16,610 nucleotides of DNA from CANGYM01 sp044235825 (GCA_044235825.1 JBIIHL010000031.1:1-16610), one strand, 5' to 3'; positions 1 through 7,199 are shown, numbered from the stretch's first letter. Translations and numbers: made by a program. Notes: generated from the letters alone by a model not told the origin.

Positions 1-2
1 GG

Positions 3-260
3 GTCGAGACGTGCTTGTTGCCCGAGCTGCGGCCGGGTCAAACCGTGGTCATGGACAATGCCCCCTTTCACAAATCACAAAAGACAAAAAACCTCATTGA
101 ATCCGTGGGTTGCAGACTGCTCTACCAACCCAAATACTCCCCGGACCTCAACCCCATCGAAAAAGTCTGGGGTAACCTCAAACGAAAATATCGCAAAATT
201 ATACGACGCCACAACATCAACCATTACGATGCCGTTAACGCCCTTTTTCAGTACGATTAA
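3..260 (+). CDS. IS630-family transposase, C-terminal fragment (5' end outside window)
   Basis: This is the last 85 codons of a DDE transposase that would cut and paste its own IS. The fragment contains the second catalytic aspartate region (VVMDNAPFHKS) and the C-terminal block YSPDLNPIEKVWGNLK, in which the Glu of NPIE is the third acidic catalytic residue of the IS630/Tc1-mariner superfamily. The frame is open from base 3, so the true start lies upstream of the window. The stop codon at 258-260 falls inside the terminal inverted repeat, a compact arrangement normal for such elements. Nothing in the visible part is broken, so the copy may be intact. The family assignment is secure; the exact IS name is not determined. 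Confidence 0.9.
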   Translation, partial: VETCLLPELRPGQTVVMDNAPFHKSQKTKNLIESVGCRLLYQPKYSPDLNPIEKVWGNLKRKYRKIIRRHNINHYDAVNALFQYD

Positions 261-278
261 ATTTTAAAAATACTATAG
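249..278. repeat. Right terminal inverted repeat of the IS630-family element
   Basis: The 30-bp end runs from CAGTACGA to ACTATAG and overlaps the transposase stop codon. Its 8-bp inner block and its outer block (ACTATAG) are identical to the right end of the MITE at 1013-1042. The AT-rich middle differs at 7 positions. Confidence 0.65.
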
Positions 279-322
279 TTTGCGGTACACTCCTCTTATT
301 GTTTTTACGGAAAGGAACCCCC

Positions 323-778
323 GTGACCCAACTCATTCGCCTAAAGATATCCTACGACAAAAAAACCTTCCGCACCCTCGATATTCCTGCAACCGCCTCT
401 TTGGAGCGTCTGGCCAAGGCCATTGTGGGTGCTTACGGCTTTATGTTTGATCATGCCTTTGGGTTTTATAACAACCTAGAAGATCACTATGAAAGCACCG
501 AGGTTTACACCCTTTTTGCCGATATGGATAAAAGTCTTCTCTTTGATGACGAGGGTCTGGAAGGAAAAAGCGTCCGTCAAACAACGGTGGGGGATGTCTT
601 TAAAAGGGACAAAGAGATGCTGTTTTTGTTTGATTACGGCGATGAGTGGTTTTTTCACATTCGGTGTCTGGATGAGGACGCCCCTCGGGAAAAAGGCAAG
701 CGTTATCCCAAAGTGGTGGAGTCCAAAGGAGAGGCCCCGGAACAATATCCTGATTATGAAGAGGAAGATGAGGAGTAA
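323..778 (+). CDS. pRiA4b ORF-3-like protein (IS1096 TnpR-like family)
   Basis: This encodes a protein of 151 residues in the plasmid pRiA4b ORF-3 family (PF07929), often found near mobile elements. Its molecular function is not established. The family hallmarks are an N-terminal strand followed by a conserved helix (LERLAKAIVGAYGF, then FDHAFGF) and the C-terminal FLFDYGDEWFFHI block, matching the usual YDFGD-W signature. The tail is strongly acidic (DYEEEDEE). I start at the GTG at 323 because the block GGAAAGGA lies about 6 nt before it; an upstream in-frame TTG at 299 has no ribosome site. The gene begins only 45 bp after the IS630 end and is followed by a MITE, so it sits in a mobile-DNA patch. 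It is shorter than many family members but appears intact. Confidence 0.8.
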   Translation: MTQLIRLKISYDKKTFRTLDIPATASLERLAKAIVGAYGFMFDHAFGFYNNLEDHYESTEVYTLFADMDKSLLFDDEGLEGKSVRQTTVGDVFKRDKEMLFLFDYGDEWFFHIRCLDEDAPREKGKRYPKVVESKGEAPEQYPDYEEEDEE

Positions 779-911
779 GAGCGCCATCTCTTCTACGCTT
801 CACACCCCCGCACGGCTCAGGGTTACGCCTTTTGGAAGGGTTTCTGGTCATAGAATCCCCTTCCCGCAAAGCTGGCCGTTATGAACTTTATGGATATTCC
901 CGTATCCATCG
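779..911. other. Intergenic stretch before the MITE, with a short hairpin
   Basis: No gene can be supported here. A 7-bp inverted repeat (ATGGATA at 890-896, TATCCAT at 903-909, 6-nt loop) sits immediately before the MITE end at 912. One frame on the plus strand stays open through the interval into the MITE, but it has no start or recognisable protein. Confidence 0.4.
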
Positions 912-1042
912 CTACAGTATTTCCACTTTATTTCCGTACTGGCCTGCGAACGGCGCCTAGCGTCGCTCACCTAGATTCACTAGGCATCGCTCCGCTAGAC
1001 TTGTTCTCGTCTCAGTACGAAAATAAATTGAAAACACTATAG
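912..1042. mobile_element. MITE, non-autonomous relative of the IS630 element at 1-278
   Basis: This is a 131-bp element with 30-bp terminal inverted repeats at 912-941 and 1013-1042, matching at 25 of 30 positions. Both ends start C-TA, so TA at 913-914 and 1040-1041 fits the TA target duplication of IS630/Tc1-mariner transposition. The right repeat resembles the IS end at 249-278 at 23 of 30 positions, including identical outer and inner blocks. The interior carries no ORF. It has further short symmetry (CTAGATTCACTAG at the centre, CTAGCG-type blocks on either side), so the whole element can fold into a long hairpin. It is probably mobilised in trans by the neighbouring type of transposase. 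Confidence 0.75.
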
Positions 1043-1212
1043 TCTTGTTGCAAAGGTTCAAATATGAAAAACAATCCAAAATCTGCTGAGAAAACAGTTT
1101 TTATTGCAAATAACGAAAAACCCACAAAGCCATCCAAATCCTAACAAAAGTTTATTGAATGACCCTGAAACACACCAAAAAAGCCAGAGAGGTTTGGAAG
1201 ATCTAAGGATAC
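1043..1212. other. AT-rich interval between the MITE and the ilvB 3' end
   Basis: Only tiny ORFs are present (a 26-codon one at 1064 and a 15-codon one ending near 1205), none with a convincing ribosome site. No ilvN reading frame is present on the minus strand, although this is the position directly downstream of ilvB where it is usually found. Confidence 0.5.
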
Positions 1213-1241
1213 TCACACCAAAACCTTGCCCTCTTCGGACA
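1212..1241 (-). repeat. ilvB-tail repeat, copy 1 (within ilvB)
   Basis: This 30-nt segment encodes the last nine codons of ilvB (ending GKVLV-stop) plus one base. It matches 4795-4824 at 28 of 30 positions, in opposite orientation. The two copies flank ilvB and the ATPase gene. Confidence 0.75.
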
Positions 1242-2985
1242 CGGTGTCGTTTTCATCGCCGCTGGCAAGGATCATTTCGTTATGGCCGGCGCCGCTGGGG
1301 ATCATGGGGTAACAGTTTTCTTTGGGATCCACGCACACATCCACAATCACAGGGCGTTTGACGGAGAGCATTTCGGCGATGGTGTCATCGACTTTGGCCG
1401 GATCATCCACCCGCAGGCCCACGGCGCCGAAGGCCTCTGCCAGCCTGACAAAATCGGGCAGGGATTCGGAATAGCTTTCGGAATACCGCCCGCCGTGCAA
1501 CAGTTCCTGCCACTGGCGCACCATGCCCATCCAGCGGTTGTTGATGATGAAAATTTTCACCGGCAAACGGTACTGGGCCAAGGTCGCCATTTCCTGAATG
1601 TTCATTAGGATGGATGCCTCACCGGCAATATCAATGACATGGGCATCAGGGTGGGCAATTTGAACCCCCATGGCCGCCGGCAGTCCATACCCCATGGTGC
1701 CCAAGCCGCCCGAGGTCATCCAGCGGTTGGGGTGTTTAAACCCATAATGTTGCGCCGCCCACATCTGGTGCTGGCCGACTTCGGTGGTGATATAGGTTTC
1801 GTGGTTTTCCGTCAGGGCGCACAGGCGGGAAATGGCATATTGGGGTTTAATCACGCTGCCGTTTTGGGTAAAGGCGAGGGATTTCTTCTCCCGCCACTGG
1901 GCAATCTGCATCCACCACGGTTCCAGCGAGAGTTTATAGTTTCGCTGGTGCCAGACATCCAGAAAATCCTCCATCACATGGGCCACATCCCCAATAATGG
2001 GGCGGTGAACCATGACGTTTTTGTTAATGGAGGAGGCATCAATATCAATATGAATTTTTTTGGACTGCGGGGAAAACGCCGCCACGCGGCCCGTCACCCG
2101 ATCATCAAAGCGGGATCCGCACGCCAGCATGACATCACAGTCGTGCATGGCCATGTTGGCCTCGTACGTGCCGTGCATCCCCAGCATCCCCAAAAACTGG
2201 GGATCCCCCGCAGGATAGGCCCCCAGCCCCATCAGGGTCAGGGTACAGGGCATGCCCGTTTCCCGCACAAAGGTCCGCACCAGATCCGACGCCCGAGGCC
2301 CCGAATTGATAATCCCGCCCCCCCCATACATAATGGGGCGCGTGCTGGCGGCCAGCATTTCTGCGGCGGCTTCAATGTCCCTGCGGGGGGCTCTCAGCGT
2401 GGGGCTATAGCTTTTGGGCTTGGCATTGTCCTTGGCCGTATAGGCCGCGGGGGCAAACTGGATGTCCTTGGGCAAATCCACCAGAACCGGACCCGGGCGG
2501 CCGTGGGTGGCCACATAGATGGCCTCGTGCATGACGCGGGCGATTTGATTGGGGTCTTTGACCAAGTAATTGTGTTTGGTGCAGGCGCGGGTGATGCCAG
2601 TGGTGTCGGCCTCTTGAAAGGCATCGGTGCCAATTAAAAACGTCGGGACCTGTCCCGTGATGCACAGAACGGGCACGCTGTCCATCAGGGCATCGGTTAA
2701 TCCCGTCACGGCGTTGGTGGCGCCGGGGCCCGAGGTGACCAGAACCACGCCCAGCTTTCCGGTGGACCTTGCATAGCCCTCGGCCGCGTGGACCGCCGCC
2801 TGTTCATGGCGCACCAGAATATGACGGATACGATCCTGTTTAAACAGGGCATCATAAATGGGCAGAACGGCGCCCCCGGGATAGCCAAAAATAACCTCCA
2901 CCCCATGATCGGCCAGAACCTTAAGCACTGTTTCAGCGCCATTGGCGTTGGGAAAAAAAGAGGGATCGAAAGACGTGTCAAGCAT
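1213..2985 (-). CDS. ilvB: Acetolactate synthase large (catalytic) subunit
   Basis: This encodes 590 residues. The enzyme uses thiamine diphosphate to join two pyruvates into 2-acetolactate (valine/leucine), or pyruvate with 2-ketobutyrate (isoleucine). It is cytosolic. Visible motifs are FGYPGGAVLPIYDAL near residue 33, the catalytic glutamate at about residue 61 in RHEQAAVHAAEGYA, and GLGTMGYGLPAAMG followed by IAGEASILMN, the ThDP/Mg motif. There the usual GDG reads GEA (residues 455-457), which looks like the alphaproteobacterial variant. The C-terminal ThDP domain is complete. Transcription probably starts from the promoter at 3027-3055. The ribosome site is weak. The regulatory subunit gene ilvN, normally directly downstream, is absent from this position. 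The last 30 nt of the gene are repeated in inverted orientation at 4795-4824. Confidence 0.95.
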   Translation of the reverse strand: MLDTSFDPSFFPNANGAETVLKVLADHGVEVIFGYPGGAVLPIYDALFKQDRIRHILVRHEQAAVHAAEGYARSTGKLGVVLVTSGPGATNAVTGLTDALMDSVPVLCITGQVPTFLIGTDAFQEADTTGITRACTKHNYLVKDPNQIARVMHEAIYVATHGRPGPVLVDLPKDIQFAPAAYTAKDNAKPKSYSPTLRAPRRDIEAAAEMLAASTRPIMYGGGGIINSGPRASDLVRTFVRETGMPCTLTLMGLGAYPAGDPQFLGMLGMHGTYEANMAMHDCDVMLACGSRFDDRVTGRVAAFSPQSKKIHIDIDASSINKNVMVHRPIIGDVAHVMEDFLDVWHQRNYKLSLEPWWMQIAQWREKKSLAFTQNGSVIKPQYAISRLCALTENHETYITTEVGQHQMWAAQHYGFKHPNRWMTSGGLGTMGYGLPAAMGVQIAHPDAHVIDIAGEASILMNIQEMATLAQYRLPVKIFIINNRWMGMVRQWQELLHGGRYSESYSESLPDFVRLAEAFGAVGLRVDDPAKVDDTIAEMLSVKRPVIVDVCVDPKENCYPMIPSGAGHNEMILASGDENDTVSEEGKVLV

Positions 2986-3026
2986 ACAAAAAAATCAAAG
3001 GGTTTCTTTGGGGAATAAAGGCAAGC

Positions 3027-3055
3027 ATTGTATCATAAGGAAAGCAAGGGTGCAA
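3027..3055 (-). promoter_or_regulatory. Sigma70-type promoter of ilvB
   Basis: Read on the minus strand, TTGCAC (3050-3055) is followed after 17 nt by TACAAT (3027-3032). Five of six positions in the -10 box fit consensus, and four of six in the -35 box. Transcription would begin near 3020, giving an untranslated leader of about 35 nt before the ATG at 2985. That is too short for an attenuator or riboswitch. Confidence 0.7.
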
Positions 3056-3217
3056 AAAAATTGCCATAAAAAGGGTCCCGCGAAAAAGAGAGGCGTATCG
3101 TATAATGGTTTCCTTTTTATTTCGTGACGATAGAGGGGAATACCTCTGATAGAGTGATACCGAGTCAATCTTAGGTAAGTGACACTGGATCCGAGCAACA
3201 GAAGACCCCAATCCCCC

Positions 3218-4672
3218 CTAAAATCGTTTAGAGAAAGACCCCAACAACCCCCGAATAATCTCTCGACCGGCCCGACTGCTGGCTGCGCGAACAGCGCTTT
3301 TCAGGGCAACCGTCATCAAAGAGTCACCCCGCCGTTCAGAAGAGAAGAGGGTTTGTCTTTCCGGTATCGCATCCCTTTGACCCTGATGCTGGGCGTCCGC
3401 TCGGGATTGCAGCCGCTCATAGGCAGAATCCCGATCCACCGTTTGGGTATAGGTTTGATAAAAAAGGCTCTTTTGCAGAATGCTGCGCCGATCGTTATCG
3501 GTGATGGCCCCGATTTGGCCTGTGGGGGCCGCGATAAACGTCCGCTGCACAACACCAGGAACCCCGTCTTTTTCCAAAAAGGATGTCAGGGCTTCACCCA
3601 CAGCCAACTGGGATAAAAGTTCTTCCGTCTTAAAATCAGGGTTGGGGCGAAAGGTCTCTGCGGCCACCTTCAGAGCCTTTTGATCCTTTGGGGTAAACGC
3701 TCGCAGCGCATGTTGCACCCGATGCCCCAACTGACCCAGCACAGTGTCGGGAATATCCATGGGATTTTGCGTGATCAGATAAACCCCAACCCCCTTAGAG
3801 CGAATCAAACGCACAACCTGTTCAATTTTTTCCAGCAAAACCTTGGGCGCATCCTGAAACAGCAAATGGGCTTCGTCAAAAAACAGGACCAATTTGGGTT
3901 TTTCCAAATCCCCAACCTCTGGCAGAGTTTCATACAATTCCGAAAGCATCCACAGCAAAAAGGTGGCATAAATTTTCGGTGATGACATCAATTGGTCTGC
4001 CGCCAAAAGGTGCACGTACCCCTGACCATCCGGAGTGATTTTTAGAAAATCAGTGATGGTTAAGGCGGGTTCACCAAAAAAGGAATTGGCCCCCTGATCC
4101 TCGAGCTGCAAAAGAGCCCGCTGAACAGACGCCACACTTTGACTGGTGATATGACCGTATTGTTTTGAAAAGTCATCGGCGTTGTCGGCAACATAGGTCA
4201 AAACGGACCGCAGATCCTTTAAATCCAACAACAACAAACCCTCAGCATCGGCAATGCGAAAGGCAATGGAAAGAACACCCTCTTGGGCCTCGGAGGCATT
4301 CAACAAACGGCTGAGCAATAGCGCCCCCATATCAGACACTGTGGCCCGCAGCGGGTGGCCCTTTTCCCCAAAAATATCCCAAAAAATGCTGGGTGTGGGC
4401 CTGAATTCTGGAACAGGCAGTCCCCGTTGATGCAGCCTTGATTTCAAAGAATCACTCTCTTGGCCTGCCAGGGATAAGCCCGATAAATCCCCTTTGATGT
4501 CTGTGGCAAAGACGGGAACACCGGCTTTGGAAAACGCCTCAGCCAACACTTGCAGGGTTACGGTTTTTCCCGTCCCTGTGGCGCCGGCAATCAATCCATG
4601 GCGATTGGCATAAGCTAGGGGAAGATTTTGGGGTTGTCCGTCTGGGGTTTGGCCGACAAAAAGGAACGTCAT
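3218..4672 (-). CDS. HerA-like ATPase, DUF853 / YjgR family
   Basis: This encodes 484 residues of the bacterial DUF853 (PF05872) family, related to the archaeal HerA helicase/translocase. E. coli YjgR is a relative, and its physiological role is not settled. The Walker A motif GATGTGKT is at residues 30-37. It is followed by the family sequence GVPVFATDIKGDLSG, Walker B VLFFDEAH at 262-269, and a conserved segment LGQLGHRVQHALRAFTPKDQKAL that includes likely arginine-finger residues near 318. The C-terminal 60 residues are basic and low in similarity, as usual for the family. I start at the ATG at 4672 because AAGGA at 4684-4688 precedes it and family members begin just before this FVGQ-type strand; ATG 4684 and TTG 4696 are alternatives. 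The neighbours give no functional hint. Confidence 0.85.
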   Translation of the reverse strand: MTFLFVGQTPDGQPQNLPLAYANRHGLIAGATGTGKTVTLQVLAEAFSKAGVPVFATDIKGDLSGLSLAGQESDSLKSRLHQRGLPVPEFRPTPSIFWDIFGEKGHPLRATVSDMGALLLSRLLNASEAQEGVLSIAFRIADAEGLLLLDLKDLRSVLTYVADNADDFSKQYGHITSQSVASVQRALLQLEDQGANSFFGEPALTITDFLKITPDGQGYVHLLAADQLMSSPKIYATFLLWMLSELYETLPEVGDLEKPKLVLFFDEAHLLFQDAPKVLLEKIEQVVRLIRSKGVGVYLITQNPMDIPDTVLGQLGHRVQHALRAFTPKDQKALKVAAETFRPNPDFKTEELLSQLAVGEALTSFLEKDGVPGVVQRTFIAAPTGQIGAITDNDRRSILQKSLFYQTYTQTVDRDSAYERLQSRADAQHQGQRDAIPERQTLFSSERRGDSLMTVALKSAVRAASSRAGREIIRGLLGSFSKRF

Positions 4673-4740
4673 GGTTTTTTCCATCCTTGAAAACAAAAAA
4701 AGACCTTAGCAGAGCGCGGAAAAAGGGTCCACCGTTTGAT

Positions 4741-4768
4741 CTGACATATTTTTATCTAAAAATACCAT
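4741..4768 (+). promoter_or_regulatory. Possible promoter of the 4794 mini-ORF unit
   Basis: CTGACA (4741-4746) and TACCAT (4763-4768) are separated by 16 nt of A/T-rich sequence. The fit is moderate: 5 of 6 and 4 of 6. A start near 4775 would place the AAGGAG at 4784-4789 in the leader. Confidence 0.3.
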
Positions 4769-4793
4769 GAAGAACAAAGCATTAAGGAGCATC

Positions 4794-4823
4794 ATGTCCG
4801 AGGCGGGCAAGGTTTTGGTGTGA
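4794..4823 (+). CDS. Possible 9-codon peptide or ilvB 3'-end fragment
   Basis: AAGGAG (4784-4789), then after 4 nt an ATG opens MSEAGKVLV-stop. The last nine residues of ilvB are SEEGKVLV preceded by V, and the nucleotide match is 28 of 30 over 4795-4824. It can be read in two ways. It may be a leftover copy of the ilvB tail from a rearrangement, with the ATG and ribosome site fortuitous. Or it may be a short translated leader in a small unit running from about 4775 to the hairpin at 4881-4906. No plus-strand gene follows, so it cannot attenuate anything here. Upstream residues show no ilvB similarity. Confidence 0.3.
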   Translation: MSEAGKVLV

Positions 4824-4824
4824 G
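4795..4824 (+). repeat. ilvB-tail repeat, copy 2 (inverted)
   Basis: This 30-nt segment is identical to 1212-1241 (reverse strand) except for two bases: one at a synonymous third position and one at a second position that changes Glu to Ala. Similarity stops abruptly at both edges. Confidence 0.75.
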
Positions 4825-4880
4825 GGGTAAATCAAGTTCCGTGAACAACGTTGACGTCTCTACCCTGAACCGTCTTTAGC

Positions 4881-4906
4881 AGGAGGGGGAATGACGCCCC
4901 CCTCCT
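4881..4906 (+). terminator. Hairpin terminator candidate
   Basis: The 9-bp perfect stem AGGAGGGGG (4881-4889) / CCCCCTCCT (4898-4906) has an 8-nt loop. The downstream sequence ATAGGGTTTTGTGG is only moderately T-rich. It would end any plus-strand transcript before the convergent TPR gene, and could also act on transcripts leaving the TPR gene on the minus strand. Confidence 0.45.
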
Positions 4907-4938
4907 ATAGGGTTTTGTGGTTTTCCAGCCCCTGTCCC

Positions 4939-5706
4939 TTAGCCCCTCAATTTACCTAGATTTTGCTGGGCGGCGGTGGCGGCGGCGGAGTTGGGGTGGG
5001 TGTTTAGGATTTGCTGCCATGCTTGACGTGCGGTGCCAAGGTCGTTTTGAGTGGCGGCCAGAATACCCCGCTCTAGCAACATATAGGGGTGATCAGGGCT
5101 CAGGCTCTGGGCCTTGGCGATGGATTCTCTGGCCAGGTCATAGCGTTTCAAACTGCGGTAAAGGCTGGCGCGGTAAATCAGGGCCTCCACTTGATTGGGA
5201 TCCTCTAGCAGGACATAGTCCAAATCCTTAAGGGCGGACAAACTGTCCCCTGTGGCGGCGGCAATCCGAGCCCGCAAAACAAAGGCATTCAGATCCTCTC
5301 CATCCCACGCAATGGCCTGATTGATGGCGTCGCGGGCTTTGATGCTTTGTCCGGCTTTTAAAAACAGCTGACTGGCTTGGGTGATAAAGCGGGATCGCTC
5401 GCTGATGGGCAGGCCTTCCTGATCGGATAACGCCAAAAAGACCCCTGCCGCCCCTGCATAATCCCGCAGGGCCATCAAAGCCACGCCTTGACAATGCATG
5501 GCCCCAAGGCCGCCGCCTAAACTTTTCCAATACACGGCCGATGCCTCAGCCCGCTGGGGGTCCTGCTGTGCCAGTTCTAGGCAGGATGCGTATTCTTGAT
5601 CGTGATGAATGGTGTTTTGGGCTGAAAAAGCCGCAAAAGCAGCGCTGGCCAAAACCAGAATAGATATGATAGATAAACCCAAGCGGCGCATGCAATGTGT
5701 TCTCAT
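4939..5706 (-). CDS. Exported tetratricopeptide-repeat protein
   Basis: This encodes 255 residues. The N-terminus has basic residues (MRTHCMRRLG), then a hydrophobic stretch LSIISILVLASAAFAAFSA that looks like a cleavable signal peptide (cleavage near AFA), so the protein is probably periplasmic. The rest is alpha-helical TPR sequence. About three to four repeats are visible from residue 130 on, for example AINQAIAWDGEDLNAFVLRA, ALKDLDYVLLEDPNQVEALI and LARESIAKAQSLSPDHPYML. TPRs mediate protein contacts; the partner is unknown. The start at 5706 is supported by AGGGA about 7 nt upstream. The gene is divergent from the SDR gene, with start codons only 36 bp apart, so the two share a promoter region. 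Confidence 0.8.
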   Translation of the reverse strand: MRTHCMRRLGLSIISILVLASAAFAAFSAQNTIHHDQEYASCLELAQQDPQRAEASAVYWKSLGGGLGAMHCQGVALMALRDYAGAAGVFLALSDQEGLPISERSRFITQASQLFLKAGQSIKARDAINQAIAWDGEDLNAFVLRARIAAATGDSLSALKDLDYVLLEDPNQVEALIYRASLYRSLKRYDLARESIAKAQSLSPDHPYMLLERGILAATQNDLGTARQAWQQILNTHPNSAAATAAQQNLGKLRG

Positions 5707-5742
5707 AATGTTCCCTTGATGATGGTGATTTTTTTTTACACT

Positions 5743-6618
5743 ATGAACCGTTCATCCTTAAAATTTCGTAAATGGCTGTTTTTGGGGGCAGGATACAGCG
5801 CTTTGCATCTGGCAGCCCGTTATGATTTGGGCACCGTTTACGGCACCACCCGCACACGCGGGGATGATTTAAAAAAGGCCGGCATCATCCCCATCATCAC
5901 CGATTTTCAAACGGTTCATCCGGATATCCTAAAGGCTATTGCCAGTGTGGATGCGGTTTTGGTCTCTGTGGCACCGGATGATCAGGGGGATCCCTGTTTG
6001 CGGCTTTATCAGGGGGCTTTGCTGGCCTCGCCCACGTTGAAATGGGTGGGCTATCTTTCCTCAACCAGCGTTTATGGGGATCATCAGGGGGCCATGGTTA
6101 CCGAGGACAGCCCGCGGCTGGCCACATCCACCCGCGGCGTGGCCCGCATTGTGGCAGAGGATGCGTGGTTGGCCATAAACAGGGATCATGGATTGCCGGT
6201 GTCGATCTTTCGCCTTTCCGGCATTTACGGGTCGGGCCGCAGTGTTTTTGACAAACTGATGGCGAAACGGGCGCAACGTTTGGACAAGCCAGGGCACCTG
6301 TTTTCCCGTATTCACGGGGTGGATATTGCGGGCGTTCTGGCGGCCAGTTTAACCAGGGCGCCGGATGTTTATAATGTGTGTGATACCCTGCCCGCCACGG
6401 GGCGAGAGGTGGTGGAATACGCCTGCCAGATTTCAGGGTATCCTCTGCCGCCCTTAATCCCCTTTTCAGACGCGACCTTATCCCCAATGGCACGGGGGTT
6501 TTATGCGGATCATCGGGTGATTTTGCCCCAAAAAATCCAGAGTTTTTATGATTTTGTCTATCCCACCTACCGCGAAGGGTTACAGGCCATATTTCGCGAG
6601 CTCCACCCGGGCCCGTAG
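5743..6618 (+). CDS. Atypical SDR / NAD(P)-dependent epimerase-like protein (YeeZ type)
   Basis: This encodes 291 residues with a Rossmann fold. The dinucleotide-binding glycine motif is LFLGAGYSA at residues 12-20. An SDR-like strand WVGYLSSTSVYGDHQG follows at residues 101-116 and FRLSGIYGSGRS at 156-167. The canonical YxxxK active-site pair is not evident after the STSVYG segment, where sequence reads TRGVARIVAEDAWL, so this resembles the atypical YeeZ-like group. Members are annotated as epimerases, but their substrate is unknown. The ATG at 5743 is preferred because homologous sequence begins there; a longer frame reaches ATG 5695, inside the divergent TPR gene. No clear ribosome site precedes any option. 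The 3' end overlaps fliX by 39 bp. Confidence 0.75.
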   Translation: MNRSSLKFRKWLFLGAGYSALHLAARYDLGTVYGTTRTRGDDLKKAGIIPIITDFQTVHPDILKAIASVDAVLVSVAPDDQGDPCLRLYQGALLASPTLKWVGYLSSTSVYGDHQGAMVTEDSPRLATSTRGVARIVAEDAWLAINRDHGLPVSIFRLSGIYGSGRSVFDKLMAKRAQRLDKPGHLFSRIHGVDIAGVLAASLTRAPDVYNVCDTLPATGREVVEYACQISGYPLPPLIPFSDATLSPMARGFYADHRVILPQKIQSFYDFVYPTYREGLQAIFRELHPGP

Positions 6619-6978
6619 TTCAATTTGCTGCAAGATATCATGCAAGTGAGGGGATGTGGGCACGGATAAATCATCTGCCAATTGTTGTTTTAATTGATTC
6701 AGCGTCTGGGGCGAGAGCCGATCCATCATCAAATCCCGCTGCAGATTTTTCAGGGTGTTCAGGATGGATCGACCCTGCTGGCGGCGTTTTTGTTCCAGCG
6801 GCACGTCTTCATCTTCCCTGATCACAAAAGACGGAATAGACTGCAGGAAAGCCGTTTGCGACGTGGACTCCGTTTCCCCTGTGGGAGAAGGGTTTCCCAA
6901 AGAAAACGCCTTGCCACCCCGCGCCGTGCGCCGCGATGATGTCGAAGCCTGACTGTGCCCTAAATTGTGAATGATCAT
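6580..6978 (-). CDS. fliX: Flagellar assembly regulator FliX
   Basis: This encodes 132 residues. In Caulobacter, FliX couples early flagellar basal-body assembly to activation of the sigma54 regulator FlbD. The family (PF10768) is essentially restricted to Alphaproteobacteria. Seen here: an N-terminal motif RRTARGGKAFSLG (residues 16-28), the PLEQKRRQQGRSILNTLKNLQ block in the middle, and the characteristic end ILQQIELRARVELAKYGL. Length is typical. The start codon ATG at 6978 has a weak ribosome site. The gene runs tail to tail into the SDR gene with a 39-bp overlap. No other flagellar gene is in the window; 18 nt upstream, on the same strand, a frame of unknown identity ends. Confidence 0.85.
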   Translation of the reverse strand: MIIHNLGHSQASTSSRRTARGGKAFSLGNPSPTGETESTSQTAFLQSIPSFVIREDEDVPLEQKRRQQGRSILNTLKNLQRDLMMDRLSPQTLNQLKQQLADDLSVPTSPHLHDILQQIELRARVELAKYGL

Positions 6979-6996
6979 GATGATGGGTCTTTCTTA

Positions 6997-7194
6997 TTAT
7001 TTTTCTTTTCCCCAAGTGTGCGCCCAAAGGGTAAAAAATTCGTTATCGGGGGGGTAGCATAGGGTTTTCAATATATTTTCGTAGCGATCCACCCGTTTTA
7101 AGAGCCCGCTGAGCGCAGCAATGGCCCTTGCAATGTGAATAGGAATGAACAACGCCAAGCGTTCGCAGAACAAAACAGGAAGAAAAGCAGAATA
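6997..7194 (-). pseudogene. Unidentified 65-codon open frame upstream of fliX, probable gene remnant
   Basis: On the minus strand a frame runs from the codon after a TAG (7195-7197) to a TAA at 6997-6999. It reads ARAIAALSGLLKRVDRYENI and then LKTLCYPPDNEFFTLWAHTW before GKEK-stop. The composition looks like real protein: balanced hydrophobic and charged residues, aromatic and proline-rich towards the end. No ATG exists in the frame, and the TTG at 7173 has no ribosome site. The frame's upstream end coincides with the switch to AT-rich DNA at about 7200. I read it as the 3' end of a gene whose 5' part was replaced, formerly cotranscribed with fliX (18 nt apart). I do not recognise the family. 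Confidence 0.45.
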
Positions 7195-7199
7195 CTATC

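Larger units (their letters stand above)
1..278 (+). mobile_element. IS630-family insertion sequence, 3' part only
   Basis: This is the right end of an insertion sequence whose left part lies outside the window. It holds the C-terminal transposase fragment and, at 249-278, a terminal inverted repeat ending in CTATAG. The TA at 276-277 would be the target dinucleotide, as is usual for IS630/Tc1-mariner elements. The same end, with 23 of 30 positions matching, recurs as the right end of the small element at 912-1042, which supports the boundary. The left end cannot be seen, so the total length is unknown. Confidence 0.75.

Noticed and set aside
1064..1144. 26-codon Lys/Asn-rich ORF between MITE and ilvB
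   Set aside because: No convincing ribosome site, AT-rich background and no recognisable family; expected by chance.
1639..2637. 332-codon plus-strand ORF antisense to ilvB
   Set aside because: It lies wholly inside ilvB, is rich in His/Gly/Asn as expected of a shadow frame, and resembles no known protein.
3101..3106. Consensus TATAAT on the plus strand upstream of ilvB
   Set aside because: No -35 box at suitable spacing and no plus-strand gene follows; the next genes on both sides are on the minus strand.
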